A DNA stretch of 64,000 nt from JAEZDC01 sp036676415 (GCA_036676415.1 JAKFCX010000062.1:85989-149988), one strand, 5' to 3'; shown: positions 1 through 9,075, counted from the stretch's first letter. Notes: generated by a model from the sequence alone, not told the origin. A program made the numbers and translations.

Positions 1-2900
1 TTAGCATTGAATCTTGCACCTTTACCGATCTGCATTTCTCCAAAGTTGTTGCTTACACCTGCAGATGTTTTATCTCTCAATAAAGTCTGCAATTTGCTCA
101 ACAATGCCTCTTTGATCTCTTCTACATTCTGGTCGTGTACTTTCTCAATTTTCTCAAGCTGTGCTTTCTCACGAACCTTTGCATTCTTATCTTTCTTAGC
201 TCTCTGGAAGAGTTTCTTGTCGATAACAACACCTTCTGTTCCGTTAGGAGCTTTCAACGATGCATCTTTTGCATCACCAGCCTTATCTCCGAAGATCGCT
301 CTTAAGAGTTTTTCTTCTGGTGTAGGATCAGATTCTCCTTTAGGAGTGATCTTACCGATAAGTATGTCTCCTTCTTTTACAGCAGCACCGATACGAATGA
401 TACCATTCTCATCGAGGTCTTTTGTTGCTTCTTCAGAAACATTCGGGATATCCGGAGTCAATTCCTCTTCTCCAAGTTTAGTATCACGAACCTCTAATTC
501 ATATTCATCAATGTGAACTGAAGTAAAGAGGTCTTCACGAACTACTTTTTCATTGATAACGATGGCATCCTCGAAGTTGTAACCTTTCCATGGCATGAAT
601 GCCACTACCAGGTTTCTTCCCAGTGCTAATTCACCGTCTTTTGTTGCATATCCTTCAGTTAAGAAATCACCTTTCTTCACTTTCTGCCCTTTCCTTACAG
701 CAGGATTCAGGTTGATGTTAGTTGACTGGTTCGTCTTGATGAACTTAGTGAGTTTGTAAACTTTCAGATCATCTTCAAAAGAAACCAGCCTGTCAAGATC
801 GTTTCTGTCGTAACGAACATGTATTTCGTTAGCGTCAACGAACTCAACGATACCTTCACCATCAGCATGTATCTGGATCCTTGCATCTCTTGCAGCTTTT
901 CCTTCCAAACCGGTACCAACGATAGGCACCTGTGGTTTGATCAATGGAACAGCCTGTCTTTGCATGTTCGATCCCATCAATGCCCTGTTGGCATCATCAT
1001 GCTCAAGGAAAGGAATTAATGAAGCACTCAAACCAACGATCTGGTTCGGAGCAACGTCCATATATTCTACATCATTCTTATCAAGAATAGGGAAATCACC
1101 TGTTTCACGGCTAACAATCTTGTCTTCAGCAAAATTTCCTTTTTCATCCAAAGGAGTATTTGCCTGGGCAATTTTAGCTGTGTCTTCTTCTTCGGCACTT
1201 AAGAACTCAAGTTCTTTCATGTTCACTTTACCGTTACTAACTTTTCTATATGGCGTTTCAATGAAGCCCATATCGTTAATAGCAGCATGTACACAAAGCG
1301 TTGAAATCAAACCGATGTTTGGTCCTTCCGGAGTTTCAATAGTACACAGACGACCGTAGTGCGAATAGTGTACGTCACGAACCTCGAAACCTGCTCTTTC
1401 TCTACTCAAACCGCCGGGTCCGAGTGCAGAAATACGACGTTTGTGCGTGATCTCTGAAAGTGGATTTGTCTGGTCAAGGAACTGCGATAGCTGTGAAGTA
1501 CCAAAGAATGAATTGATAACAGAAGAAAGTGTTCTCGCATTGATCAAATCAACAGGAGTAAATACCTCGTTATCTCTAACGTTCATTCTCTCACGGATGG
1601 TACGAGCCATTCTCGCCAAACCAACACCGAACTGAGCATATAACTGCTCTCCCACCGTTCTTACACGACGATTGCTCAGGTGATCAATATCATCAATATC
1701 TGCTTTAGCGTTCGTTAAACGAACCAGGTATTTGATGATCTCGATGATATCTTCTTTGGTTAATACTTTCTTTTCGAGTGGATAAGTGAGATTCAGTTTA
1801 CGGTTGATCTTGTAACGACCAACTTCACCGAGATCATAACGCTTATCGCTGAAAAATAATTTATCGATAATACCTCTTGCAGTTTCGTTATCCGGAGCAT
1901 CAGCACCACGTAACTGGCGATAGATATGCTGAACCGCTTCCAGTTCACTGTTAGAAGTATCTTTATTTAGTGTATTGTAGATAATGGCATAATCACCACC
2001 TACATCTTCTCTCTGCAGGAAGATGGTGCCTGATTCCATTTCAGTGATCATGTCGATAGCACCTTCATCAAGAATGGTATCTCTCTCCATAACGATCTCG
2101 TTACGTTCGATAGAAACCACCTCACCGGTATCTTCATCAACAAAATCTTCTACCCATGTTCTAAGCACACGAGCAGCAAGCTTTTTACCAACATGCTTTT
2201 CTAATGTTTTCCTGTCAGCCTTCACTTCATCAGCCATTCCAAATAACTCCAGGATGTGCTTATCCGTTTCAAAACCAATAGAACGTAACAATGTGGTTAC
2301 AGGGAATTTCTTCTTACGATCGATGTAAGCATACATTACATTGTTAATATCTGTAGCAAACTCCATCCATGCACCTTTGAACGGGATAACTCTTGCTGAG
2401 TAGATCTTGGTTCCGTTAGGGTGAATAGACTGACCGAAGAATACACCAGGTGAACGGTGAAGCTGTGATACCACCACCCTTTCAGCACCATTGATAACGA
2501 ATGTACCTCTTGGTGTCATGTAAGGGATGTTTCCAAGAAACACATCCTGAACGATGGTCTGGAAATCCACGTGCTCCTCATCATTACAGCTCAACCGGAG
2601 TTTTGCTTTTAAAGGAACAGCGTAAGTCAATCCACGCTCCATACACTCTTCAATTGTGTAGCGGGGCGGATCAATAAAATAATCAAGAAACTCCAACACG
2701 AAAATGTTCCTCGTATCTGTGATAGGGAAATTTTCTTTAAACACACGGAATAAACCTTCTACGTTACGTTTGTCTGGAGTTGTTTCTAACTGGAAAAATT
2801 CTCTGAAGGACTCTAATTGAATGTCTAGCAAATCAGGTGCATCAGCCAGGTGTTTTGTTTTCCCGAAGCTGAACCTGTTGTTGAGTTGTGTTGTTGACAT
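1..2900 (-). CDS. rpoB: RNA polymerase beta subunit, cut by window edge
   Basis: Catalytic beta subunit of DNA-directed RNA polymerase. The frame opens at the ATG at 2900 (MSTTQLNNRFSFGKTKHL) and runs to base 1 without a stop, giving 966 residues of the roughly 1270 usual in Bacteroidota; the C-terminal end is outside the window. The rifampicin-pocket segment FFGTSQLSQFLDQTNP begins at residue 465. By alignment with E. coli D516, H526 and S531, the residues here are D476, H486 and S491, so all three are unmutated and a sensitive allele is expected. No rplJ-rplL lies upstream, and the gene has its own promoter at 3038-3070. Identification is certain; only the 3' end is unknown. Confidence 0.98.
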   Translation of the reverse strand, partial: MSTTQLNNRFSFGKTKHLADAPDLLDIQLESFREFFQLETTPDKRNVEGLFRVFKENFPITDTRNIFVLEFLDYFIDPPRYTIEECMERGLTYAVPLKAKLRLSCNDEEHVDFQTIVQDVFLGNIPYMTPRGTFVINGAERVVVSQLHRSPGVFFGQSIHPNGTKIYSARVIPFKGAWMEFATDINNVMYAYIDRKKKFPVTTLLRSIGFETDKHILELFGMADEVKADRKTLEKHVGKKLAARVLRTWVEDFVDEDTGEVVSIERNEIVMERDTILDEGAIDMITEMESGTIFLQREDVGGDYAIIYNTLNKDTSNSELEAVQHIYRQLRGADAPDNETARGIIDKLFFSDKRYDLGEVGRYKINRKLNLTYPLEKKVLTKEDIIEIIKYLVRLTNAKADIDDIDHLSNRRVRTVGEQLYAQFGVGLARMARTIRERMNVRDNEVFTPVDLINARTLSSVINSFFGTSQLSQFLDQTNPLSEITHKRRISALGPGGLSRERAGFEVRDVHYSHYGRLCTIETPEGPNIGLISTLCVHAAINDMGFIETPYRKVSNGKVNMKELEFLSAEEEDTAKIAQANTPLDEKGNFAEDKIVSRETGDFPILDKNDVEYMDVAPNQIVGLSASLIPFLEHDDANRALMGSNMQRQAVPLIKPQVPIVGTGLEGKAARDARIQIHADGEGIVEFVDANEIHVRYDRNDLDRLVSFEDDLKVYKLTKFIKTNQSTNINLNPAVRKGQKVKKGDFLTEGYATKDGELALGRNLVVAFMPWKGYNFEDAIVINEKVVREDLFTSVHIDEYELEVRDTKLGEEELTPDIPNVSEEATKDLDENGIIRIGAAVKEGDILIGKITPKGESDPTPEEKLLRAIFGDKAGDAKDASLKAPNGTEGVVIDKKLFQRAKKDKNAKVREKAQLEKIEKVHDQNVEEIKEALLSKLQTLLRDKTSAGVSNNFGEMQIGKGARFNA

Positions 2901-3297
2901 AATTATTTGTAACCGGTTATTTGCAAAATAATTTGGAGAGAACCTACAGGGTTCCCGTAAATGCTAATGAGGCAGTCTCAACTTTTTGGCGCCTTGTTGA
3001 AATGCCGGTTGCTAATTAGCCCAAATTTAAAGGATGGCAAAAGTAAGAAATAAAGAAATATGGCCGCAAACAAATTTTGAGCCATAACAGAATATTTGCT
3101 AAAAAAAGTCGGGTTGATTGGGGAAATATTTACCTAGCAGCTTCAGAACTTGCTTCTGAAGGAAAAGAGAGCGAAAGTAAGATAAGACAAGAACTATACT
3201 GTTACCTATAAAGCTCTGGAGGCTTCCTATCATCCTTTAACAGTTCGTTAAGACATGGCCCAAAGATTGCAGCAAACGCACTTACAATTAATCATAT
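2901..3297. other. Gene-free region upstream of rpoB
   Basis: About 400 bases without a gene of usual length. On the minus strand it holds the rpoB promoter (3038-3070) and a leader of about 135 bases. The leader contains a perfect palindrome GCTAATTAGC (3011-3020) and a small hairpin GAACC/GGTTC (2941-2955). Further out is a hairpin CTTCAGAA/TTCTGAAG at 3141-3161 with a five-base loop and no T-run. The leader could carry feedback control of rpoB, but this is inference only. Confidence 0.6.
3038..3070 (-). promoter_or_regulatory. rpoB promoter (Bacteroidetes -33/-7)
   Basis: On the minus strand TTTG (3070-3067) is followed after 21 bases by TACTTTTG (3045-3038), an exact TAnnTTTG box. Transcription would start near 3034, giving a leader of about 135 bases before the rpoB ATG. 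Confidence 0.75.
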
Positions 3298-3417
3298 ATG
3301 AACAATTTCTTTCGTGCACTTATTGCCGGTTACGGCGCAAAAAAATTAGGTGGCGGCTGCCTTGGAACTGTTGTAGTCTTCCTGATTATCTGGTTCGCCC
3401 TTGGTTATTGTAATTAG
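3298..3417 (+). CDS. 39-residue small membrane protein
   Basis: ATG at 3298 to TAG at 3415-3417. The peptide starts MNNFFRALIAGYGAKKLGGG and ends in a hydrophobic stretch of about 16 residues (TVVVFLIIWFALGY) that should span the membrane. The basic Gly-rich N-terminus followed by one hydrophobic helix resembles short conserved membrane peptides that I recall from other Chitinophagaceae, but I cannot name a family. Its stop overlaps the stop of the convergent DUF6122 gene by three bases. There is no Shine-Dalgarno site, as is normal here. It may be a true small protein missed by length cut-offs; function unknown. Confidence 0.6.
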   Translation: MNNFFRALIAGYGAKKLGGGCLGTVVVFLIIWFALGYCN

Positions 3418-3740
3418 CAGTTGTATTTGCTAAAAATGCAGTCAATTCCGTCTGTTGCCATATGCATAAGCAGTCCAATGGCAACAATTCTTGTTTTAGG
3501 ATGGAATAACAGCACAAAATATATTGCACAGGCCATATAGGAATGCAAAGGATGAAAGCCGATACTACACCTGCAAGCCTGGAAAACAGGAACTGCCAGA
3601 AGGTGGTCAAGGTCAACCAGCATAGTAAGCAGAAATATAAGATAGACAGGTTTCCACCTGTTGCGAAAGAATTTCCAGGCAATAAATGCTGGAAATACCA
3701 GGTGAAGGAAGTAATGTACGAGGAATTGTAATGTATCCAT
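3414..3740 (-). CDS. DUF6122 family membrane protein
   Basis: A 108-residue integral membrane protein with about four hydrophobic segments. The motifs LVDLDHLLA (near residue 41) and IGFHPLHS (near 61), followed by a conserved late histidine and aspartate (HMATDGIDC), match the DUF6122 pattern of Bacteroidota. The spaced His and Asp residues recall membrane metal-dependent hydrolases, but no activity is established. ATG at 3740. A longer open frame on the same strand (3386-3850) is out of register and lacks these motifs. Function unknown; family call fairly sure. Confidence 0.75.
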   Translation of the reverse strand: MDTLQFLVHYFLHLVFPAFIAWKFFRNRWKPVYLIFLLTMLVDLDHLLAVPVFQACRCSIGFHPLHSYMACAIYFVLLFHPKTRIVAIGLLMHMATDGIDCIFSKYNC

Positions 3741-3841
3741 CCTGGTTCAAAGATACCCGTATCTGTAAATGGATCATATCGAGACAGCTTCATCCACAAT
3801 TTTATACAGCTCCGGTACGTTAAAATAAAAAGCCAATACCT

Positions 3842-4030
3842 ATGGATCAACTCATGTTAAAATCAGAGATCGATGTGCTTACCGGTAAGATCAAGCTGGA
3901 AACTGAGCATTATTTCGAGGCCCTGACCCGCCAAAAAGACTTTACGGCTGCAAGAAATATTAAGCTAAAGATCAACTCTTTACATAAGAATCTTGATAAC
4001 AGGATGCAGCTATTAAGTGTATCTAAATAG
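3842..4030 (+). CDS. Small hypothetical protein, coiled-coil-like
   Basis: A 62-residue, hydrophilic, helix-rich protein beginning MDQLMLKSEIDVLTGKIKLE; a second ATG five codons in is an equally good start. The charge pattern (alternating K/E with leucines at about seven-residue spacing) suggests a short coiled coil. I recognise no family. It stands alone between the DUF6122 gene and a copy of the dispersed repeat, with no clear promoter. It is supported only by composition and by lack of a competing frame, so it may not be real. Confidence 0.45.
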   Translation: MDQLMLKSEIDVLTGKIKLETEHYFEALTRQKDFTAARNIKLKINSLHKNLDNRMQLLSVSK

Positions 4031-4059
4031 TGGCGCTTATTGTTGAAAAATGAACTTCA

Positions 4060-4086
4060 GTACAAGAGTGCGACGCAACGACAGCT
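4060..4086 (+). repeat. Dispersed intergenic repeat, subtype B
   Basis: Contains GAGTGCGACGCAACGA preceded by GTACAA. One of sixteen related copies in this window (subtype A core GTGAGTGACACAACGAAGC; subtype B core GAGTGCGACGCAACGAAG; subtype C, read on the minus strand of its copies, core GAAGTGATTGCGACGCAACA). This copy lies 118 bases before the DUF4476 gene. Confidence 0.8.
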
Positions 4087-4203
4087 AAATTTACACCTGT
4101 CGCTTGTCTTCTAAAAATTTTTCACTCTTTTTCCTATGCCTCCTTTCTTATGAATTCGTGGTATGACTTTAGGTATTTCTACCACAGATTAAATCAATGA
4201 ATC

Positions 4204-5511
4204 ATGAGAAAGGCATTAGCACTGGTGATCGGTTTTGGATTAGCCGTTTCGGCCTGGTCACAATCCATCACCATCAAAGTAAACGGCAATAAAAATCAAA
4301 AGTTAGTGGTGGATGGAAGAACCTACTCCGTTAACAACACCGCCACAGGAAAAGAAAAGGTCATAACAATCACTGACCTTCTTCCGGGACAGCATTCTCT
4401 CCAGGTTATTCGTGGCACCAACAACAGGTCCAATGCATCCACCAGCTTTACGACAAGGTCAGGTTATGAAACGATCGTAAATATTGCGGCAAATGGTTCG
4501 GTACATGTAAGAGAAAAAGCTGGCAGCACAGCTACATCTTCTATAAGAACACCAATGAACGATGCTGAATTTACTTCCCTTCTTCAGAAAACAAGAAATC
4601 ATTTCAGAAATAATTCAAGGATCACAGCTGTAAGTACCGCAATTGCAAATCCGAATTATTATTTTACCACAGCACAATTAAGAATGTTGCTGGAATCGTT
4701 TGATGGTGAAGTAAAAAAACTGGAGCTGGCCAAACAGGCTTATCCAAGAATCACTGACCAGATGAATTTTGCAACACTCAGTTCCTTATTTACTATTCAG
4801 GATAACAGGGATGCGCTTGCTACTTATATAAGATCGCAGGGAAATGATATTGCTGTGAGTTATAGTGAAAGCTTCAGAACACCAATGAGGGCTTCTAACT
4901 TTAATGCTATTGTGGAAAGTATAGAATTACAATGGCAGGAAGGTGCAAGATTAAGTACCATCATCGATGTGTTTGAAAATAGCAGCAACTACTTCAGCAC
5001 AGCACAGGCTATGGAAATTATTCAACTGGTGAGTGATCAGAGCAGCAGGCTTCATCTTTCAAAAGCAGTGTATAGCAGGTTGACAGATCCACAGAATTTT
5101 TCGCAACTCTATTCATTATTTTCAGAAGAATCTTATGTAACAACCCTGAAATCTTATATCGGAGCAAATGCTAACAATATGCCTGCAGTACATAACTATG
5201 GTAAGATTAGCATGAATGACAGCGAATTTGAAAAAGCATATAATTCAGCAAGATTGCATTTCAGAACGAGCTCTAAGCTGAGGGAAGTAACAGATTTCTT
5301 CAATAATAGCAATATCTATTTTACAAGCTACCAGGCAAGACAAATGATCACGCTAATAAAAACTGAAAGTGATCGTTTGCAGCTAGCCAAAATGGCCTAC
5401 AGGGGCATAGTTGATCCAAATAATTTTATGGCACAGATGAATGATCTGTTTAGCTGGCAAGCAAGCAAAGACGAATTGGAGAACTACATTAGTTCTTACG
5501 TAATAAAGTAG
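4204..5511 (+). CDS. Secreted DUF4476 triple-repeat protein
   Basis: A 435-residue exported protein. Residues 1-20 form a signal peptide ending near AWSQS. Residues 21-100 look like a beta-rich domain (IKVNGNKNQKLVVDGRTYSV). Three tandem DUF4476-like alpha-helical repeats follow at about 117-210, 227-318 and 335-430. Each starts with a pattern like PMNDAEF, contains a YF(T/S)(T/S)(A/Y)QA/L motif followed by a conserved RL-LAK-AY segment, and ends with a D-NF---LF motif. DUF4476 is common in Bacteroidota and has no known function. ATG at 4204; monocistronic, ended by the terminator at 5534-5558. Confidence 0.88.
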   Translation: MRKALALVIGFGLAVSAWSQSITIKVNGNKNQKLVVDGRTYSVNNTATGKEKVITITDLLPGQHSLQVIRGTNNRSNASTSFTTRSGYETIVNIAANGSVHVREKAGSTATSSIRTPMNDAEFTSLLQKTRNHFRNNSRITAVSTAIANPNYYFTTAQLRMLLESFDGEVKKLELAKQAYPRITDQMNFATLSSLFTIQDNRDALATYIRSQGNDIAVSYSESFRTPMRASNFNAIVESIELQWQEGARLSTIIDVFENSSNYFSTAQAMEIIQLVSDQSSRLHLSKAVYSRLTDPQNFSQLYSLFSEESYVTTLKSYIGANANNMPAVHNYGKISMNDSEFEKAYNSARLHFRTSSKLREVTDFFNNSNIYFTSYQARQMITLIKTESDRLQLAKMAYRGIVDPNNFMAQMNDLFSWQASKDELENYISSYVIK

Positions 5512-5528
5512 ATTCATCGGAACAAATT

Positions 5529-7136
5529 TTAATGGTCGGCTCTATCGCCGACCTTTTTGTTTATTAGATCTTCTTCAGTAACATTGAATAAGAACATGCT
5601 GAATTGATAATGGCCAACCGGTTTGATATTGATGAGCCAGGAATGATCCGGTAGTGTTTTTAATTTCATTAGCTGCGAGGCTTTTACAATAAACTTTCCT
5701 GGTGCTGGAGAGGTAGGTGGAACCTGATACTCTGGACGATTGCTCCTGACAAATTTCTCATACGAAGCAGTATTTTGTCCGTAGTCGATACTGCCATCTT
5801 TGAGTTTATGAAACACCATTGATTTATCAATAATCAACTCATTTGTGTACGAAAGCAGGTGAGGAAAATAAAATGCAACAGAAACTAGCATATAAGAAAG
5901 TAAAATAAGAGGGGTAAATTTGTACCGAACTCTTTCCCGGCAGAAATGAATGCTGCCTGCAACTGCTATAAACAATAAAGGATATATCAAAAGGAAATGC
6001 CTGAACCCAAGTTGAAAGGGATTGTAAATGCTTATTAACAGGAAGAAAAAAACTACTGGCATTACATACCACCAATGTCTAAAACCTGGTTTGACTCTTT
6101 GAGATAAACAGGCCATTAACCCTAAGAACAATAAAACCAGGATAGCGATCGGAATCTTAAAGATACCTGTATACAAATAGTAATACCAGAATCCGCCTTT
6201 ATACTTCACCTGGTCTCCTATCGTCACACCGGGGTATGAGCTTTCAGGTGTACCGGCACCAATTTCTTTATGATATTGCAACAGGTCCAGTGCATCTATA
6301 TAATTATTCGGTAATGGAACAGGGATATTTTTGAGAACAGGTGTTTTGGAAATAGTCCTGAATGTTTCACTTCTGAATTGTGTTGCATCTAACAATCGAA
6401 AACTTTCCTTTCCAAAGTAGGCAACGTTGATCACAGCCATACTGATGACAATCGTAGCCAATCCATACAAAAATATTTTCTTAGGATTGAAGCTGACCTT
6501 TTTCATGATCACCAAAACAACTAGCAGCAACAACAAATATGGCAGGAGAAAGAGCAATGAAGCTTTACAGACAAAACTTAATCCGAGCCAGAAAGAAAAT
6601 AGTATGAATTGATTTTTACTTCTGGTTTCATACAACCGATATAGGTGAAACATTGTAGCAAGTAAACAAGCACCTGAAGCCATATCAGATGTAATGATCA
6701 TCGAATAACTCAACACATTGGGTTCAAAAAGAAAGAAAAGCATTGGTAATATCCATGCTTTCTCACCAAACAATTTTCTTATCCAGGCAAATAGATATAA
6801 AGCAATAATTATGGTATAAATCACCATGAAGTACCTGCCATTCAACATATCATTGTGACCATGATCTCTAGCCTTGTAGCCTGGCTCGGCCAGTTGTTTA
6901 AAAATTCTTGGAATGGCAGCAACTACTGTGAACGGAGACTTGCTATCGTACATCTTATCTGTTCTCTCCACTTTTCCCTGCAACCACCTAACACCATAGG
7001 CATAATAGTCTGATTCGTCGAACGTAATGCTCTGCTGCGATATATGTATAGAAGCAACAATCACATGTAATAGCAAAAAAGCCAACAGTAATAACCGTTG
7101 GCCTTTCAAATATTGTAATGTAAAGTAATGCTTCAC
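5529..7136 (-). CDS. Membrane glycosyltransferase, PMT/ArnT-like (GT39 fold)
   Basis: A 535-residue polytopic protein with about 11 membrane segments. The first periplasmic loop carries FDESDYYAYGVRWL (from residue 38) and then a YDSKSPF motif, the acidic/aromatic signature of dolichyl- or undecaprenyl-phosphate-sugar dependent transferases of the PMT/ArnT type. It probably moves a lipid-linked sugar onto a protein or lipid outside the inner membrane; the acceptor cannot be told. The start is GTG at 7136, because no ATG lies near and a stop lies upstream. Its last codons overlap the plus-strand terminator of the DUF4476 gene. Confidence 0.8.
   Translation of the reverse strand: MKHYFTLQYLKGQRLLLLAFLLLHVIVASIHISQQSITFDESDYYAYGVRWLQGKVERTDKMYDSKSPFTVVAAIPRIFKQLAEPGYKARDHGHNDMLNGRYFMVIYTIIIALYLFAWIRKLFGEKAWILPMLFFLFEPNVLSYSMIITSDMASGACLLATMFHLYRLYETRSKNQFILFSFWLGLSFVCKASLLFLLPYLLLLLVVLVIMKKVSFNPKKIFLYGLATIVISMAVINVAYFGKESFRLLDATQFRSETFRTISKTPVLKNIPVPLPNNYIDALDLLQYHKEIGAGTPESSYPGVTIGDQVKYKGGFWYYYLYTGIFKIPIAILVLLFLGLMACLSQRVKPGFRHWWYVMPVVFFFLLISIYNPFQLGFRHFLLIYPLLFIAVAGSIHFCRERVRYKFTPLILLSYMLVSVAFYFPHLLSYTNELIIDKSMVFHKLKDGSIDYGQNTASYEKFVRSNRPEYQVPPTSPAPGKFIVKASQLMKLKTLPDHSWLINIKPVGHYQFSMFLFNVTEEDLINKKVGDRADH
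5534..5558 (+). terminator. Terminator of the DUF4476 gene
   Basis: Perfect 7-bp stem GGTCGGC/GCCGACC (5534-5540, 5547-5553), six-base loop, then TTTTT on the plus strand. It lies inside the final codons of the minus-strand glycosyltransferase gene. Confidence 0.85.
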
Positions 7137-7182
7137 AGAAATTAAATTATTAACAAGCGATATTATCCACGATTATCTTTCC

Positions 7183-7252
7183 TTGTGTCACTCACTTGTA
7201 CGTTCTAAGCATTGTTCATCAATGAACGATCAGCTGAAGAGTGCGACGCAAC
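7183..7252. repeat. Dispersed repeat, inverted pair (A minus, B plus)
   Basis: Subtype A on the minus strand (7183-7202, read in reverse GTACAAGTGAGTGACACAA) faces subtype B on the plus strand (7236-7252, GAAGAGTGCGACGCAAC). About 33 bases lie between. Both arms begin with GAACG, so the pair could fold into an imperfect hairpin. It lies between lepA and the glycosyltransferase start. Confidence 0.8.
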
Positions 7253-7287
7253 TAAAGAAAAATTCCTGTACTGAAGCTCACTTAATA

Positions 7288-9075
7288 CTAACTATCCAAC
7301 TTCAAGACAGCTAAGAAAGCTTCCTGCGGAACTTCCACACTTCCGATTTGCCTCATTCTTTTCTTACCTTCTTTCTGCTTCTCCAGTAATTTACGTTTAC
7401 GACTGATATCACCACCATAACATTTTGCTGTAACATCTTTACGCATAGCACTGATGGTTTCCCTAGCAATAACCTTTGCACCAACTGCAGCCTGTATTGC
7501 GATCATGAATTGTTGGCGTGGAACCAGTTCTTTCAACTTCTCACACAATCTTCTTCCAAACTCCTGTGCCCTGCCTCTGTGGATCAAAGCACTTAAGGCA
7601 TCCACTTTTTCAGCATTCAACAAAATGTCCATCTTAATAATATCGGCATCACGATAACCGATCGGATGATAATCAAACGATGCATATCCTCTCGTAGACG
7701 ATTTTAGTTTATCATAGAAATCAAAAACGATCTCAGTCAAAGGCATTTCAAATATCAATTCAACCCTTGTTGTGGTCAGGTAACTTTGATTAACAAGATT
7801 ACCTCTTTTACCGAGGCACAAGGTCATAATATTCCCGATATATTCAGGTGTACTAATAATCTGTGCTTTGATGAAAGGCTCTTCAATCCTCTCTAGCTTT
7901 ACCGGATCAGGCATTTGAGAAGGATTGTTCACCACCAGCTTCTCTCCTCTTGTAGTATGTGCAATGAAGCTTACGTTCGGTACAGTAGTGATGACTGTCT
8001 GATTGAACTCTCTCTCCAAACGTTCCTGGATGATCTCCATGTGCAGTAATCCAAGGAACCCACAACGAAAACCAAAGCCTAATGCTTCTGAGGTTTCGAT
8101 TTCGTAAGTAAGTGATGCATCATTGAGCTGGAGTTTATCCATACATTCTCTCAACTCGGCAAAATCTTCCGTTACTACAGGGAAAATACCGGCAAAAACC
8201 ATTGGCTTCACTTCTTCGAAACCTTTAATGCTTGGTGCAGGTGTGGAAGTGAGTGTAATAGTATCTCCTACTTTGATCTCTTTTGCGTTTTTGATACCAG
8301 TGATGATATATCCCACATCTCCGGTACTCACTTCAGCCTTTGGTTCTAATCCTAGTTTCAGGATTCCAACTTCATCAGCACCATAAGTGTTTCCGGCATT
8401 TACAAATTGAACAAGGTCTCCTTTTCTCAATACACCGTTAAATACACGGAAATATGCAATTACCCCTCTGAAACTATTGAACACACTATCAAATATCAAT
8501 GCCTGCAATGGAGCTTTTGGATCTCCTTTTGGTGGCGGAATTCTTTTTACAATTGCTAAAAGAATTTCTTCAATACCAATTCCACTTTTGCCGCTGGCCA
8601 ATAAAATGTCTTCGTCTTTACATCCAATCAGGTCGATGATCTGGTCTTTTACCTCAGGTATCATTGCACCATCCATGTCGATCTTATTGATCACTGGAAT
8701 AATCTCAAGATCATTATCCAAAGCAAGGTAAAGGTTGCTGATGGTCTGAGCCTGGATACCTTGTGAAGCATCCACTAACAACAAAGCACCTTCACAGGCT
8801 GCAAGGGCACGACTTACTTCATAGCTGAAGTCAACGTGACCAGGAGTATCAATAAGGTTGAAAATATATTTCTGGCCATCTACAATGTATTCCATCTGGA
8901 TGGCATGGCTCTTAATGGTGATGCCTTTTTCTCTTTCCAGATCCATATCATCCAGTACCTGGTTCATCATATCACGGTGACTGATGGTCTTCGTGTGTTC
9001 CAAAAGCCTGTCGGCCAATGTGCTTTTCCCATGATCGATATGGGCTATAATACAGAAATTCCGAATTTGTTGCAT
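7288..9075 (-). CDS. lepA: Elongation factor 4 (back-translocating GTPase)
   Basis: LepA/EF4 is a ribosome-dependent GTPase that back-translocates stalled ribosomes. The 595-residue length is typical. The G1 loop AHIDHGKST is at residues 11-19, followed by the G3 motif DTPGHVDFSYE and the G4 motif NKID. The LepA-specific C-terminal domain includes FGFRCGFLGLLHMEI and ends near GSVEVPQEAFLAVLKLD. ATG at 9075 with a matched promoter box at 9084-9091. It follows the surface-polysaccharide genes on the same strand but is separated from them by 57 bases that include this promoter. Confidence 0.98.
   Translation of the reverse strand: MQQIRNFCIIAHIDHGKSTLADRLLEHTKTISHRDMMNQVLDDMDLEREKGITIKSHAIQMEYIVDGQKYIFNLIDTPGHVDFSYEVSRALAACEGALLLVDASQGIQAQTISNLYLALDNDLEIIPVINKIDMDGAMIPEVKDQIIDLIGCKDEDILLASGKSGIGIEEILLAIVKRIPPPKGDPKAPLQALIFDSVFNSFRGVIAYFRVFNGVLRKGDLVQFVNAGNTYGADEVGILKLGLEPKAEVSTGDVGYIITGIKNAKEIKVGDTITLTSTPAPSIKGFEEVKPMVFAGIFPVVTEDFAELRECMDKLQLNDASLTYEIETSEALGFGFRCGFLGLLHMEIIQERLEREFNQTVITTVPNVSFIAHTTRGEKLVVNNPSQMPDPVKLERIEEPFIKAQIISTPEYIGNIMTLCLGKRGNLVNQSYLTTTRVELIFEMPLTEIVFDFYDKLKSSTRGYASFDYHPIGYRDADIIKMDILLNAEKVDALSALIHRGRAQEFGRRLCEKLKELVPRQQFMIAIQAAVGAKVIARETISAMRKDVTAKCYGGDISRKRKLLEKQKEGKKRMRQIGSVEVPQEAFLAVLKLDS

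Noticed and set aside
1440..1512. Rifampicin resistance mutations in rpoB
   Set aside because: Residues matching E. coli D516, H526 and S531 are all wild-type.
937..2328. Several plus-strand open frames of 60-140 codons
   Set aside because: They are shadows of rpoB on the opposite strand, with no independent start region or composition.
3386..3850. 154-residue minus-strand frame, partly over the DUF6122 gene
   Set aside because: Composition is Ser/Tyr/Leu-rich with no family motif, and it overlaps in another frame a protein with clear DUF6122 motifs.
8123..8731. Plus-strand frames over lepA
   Set aside because: Antisense shadows of a strongly conserved gene.
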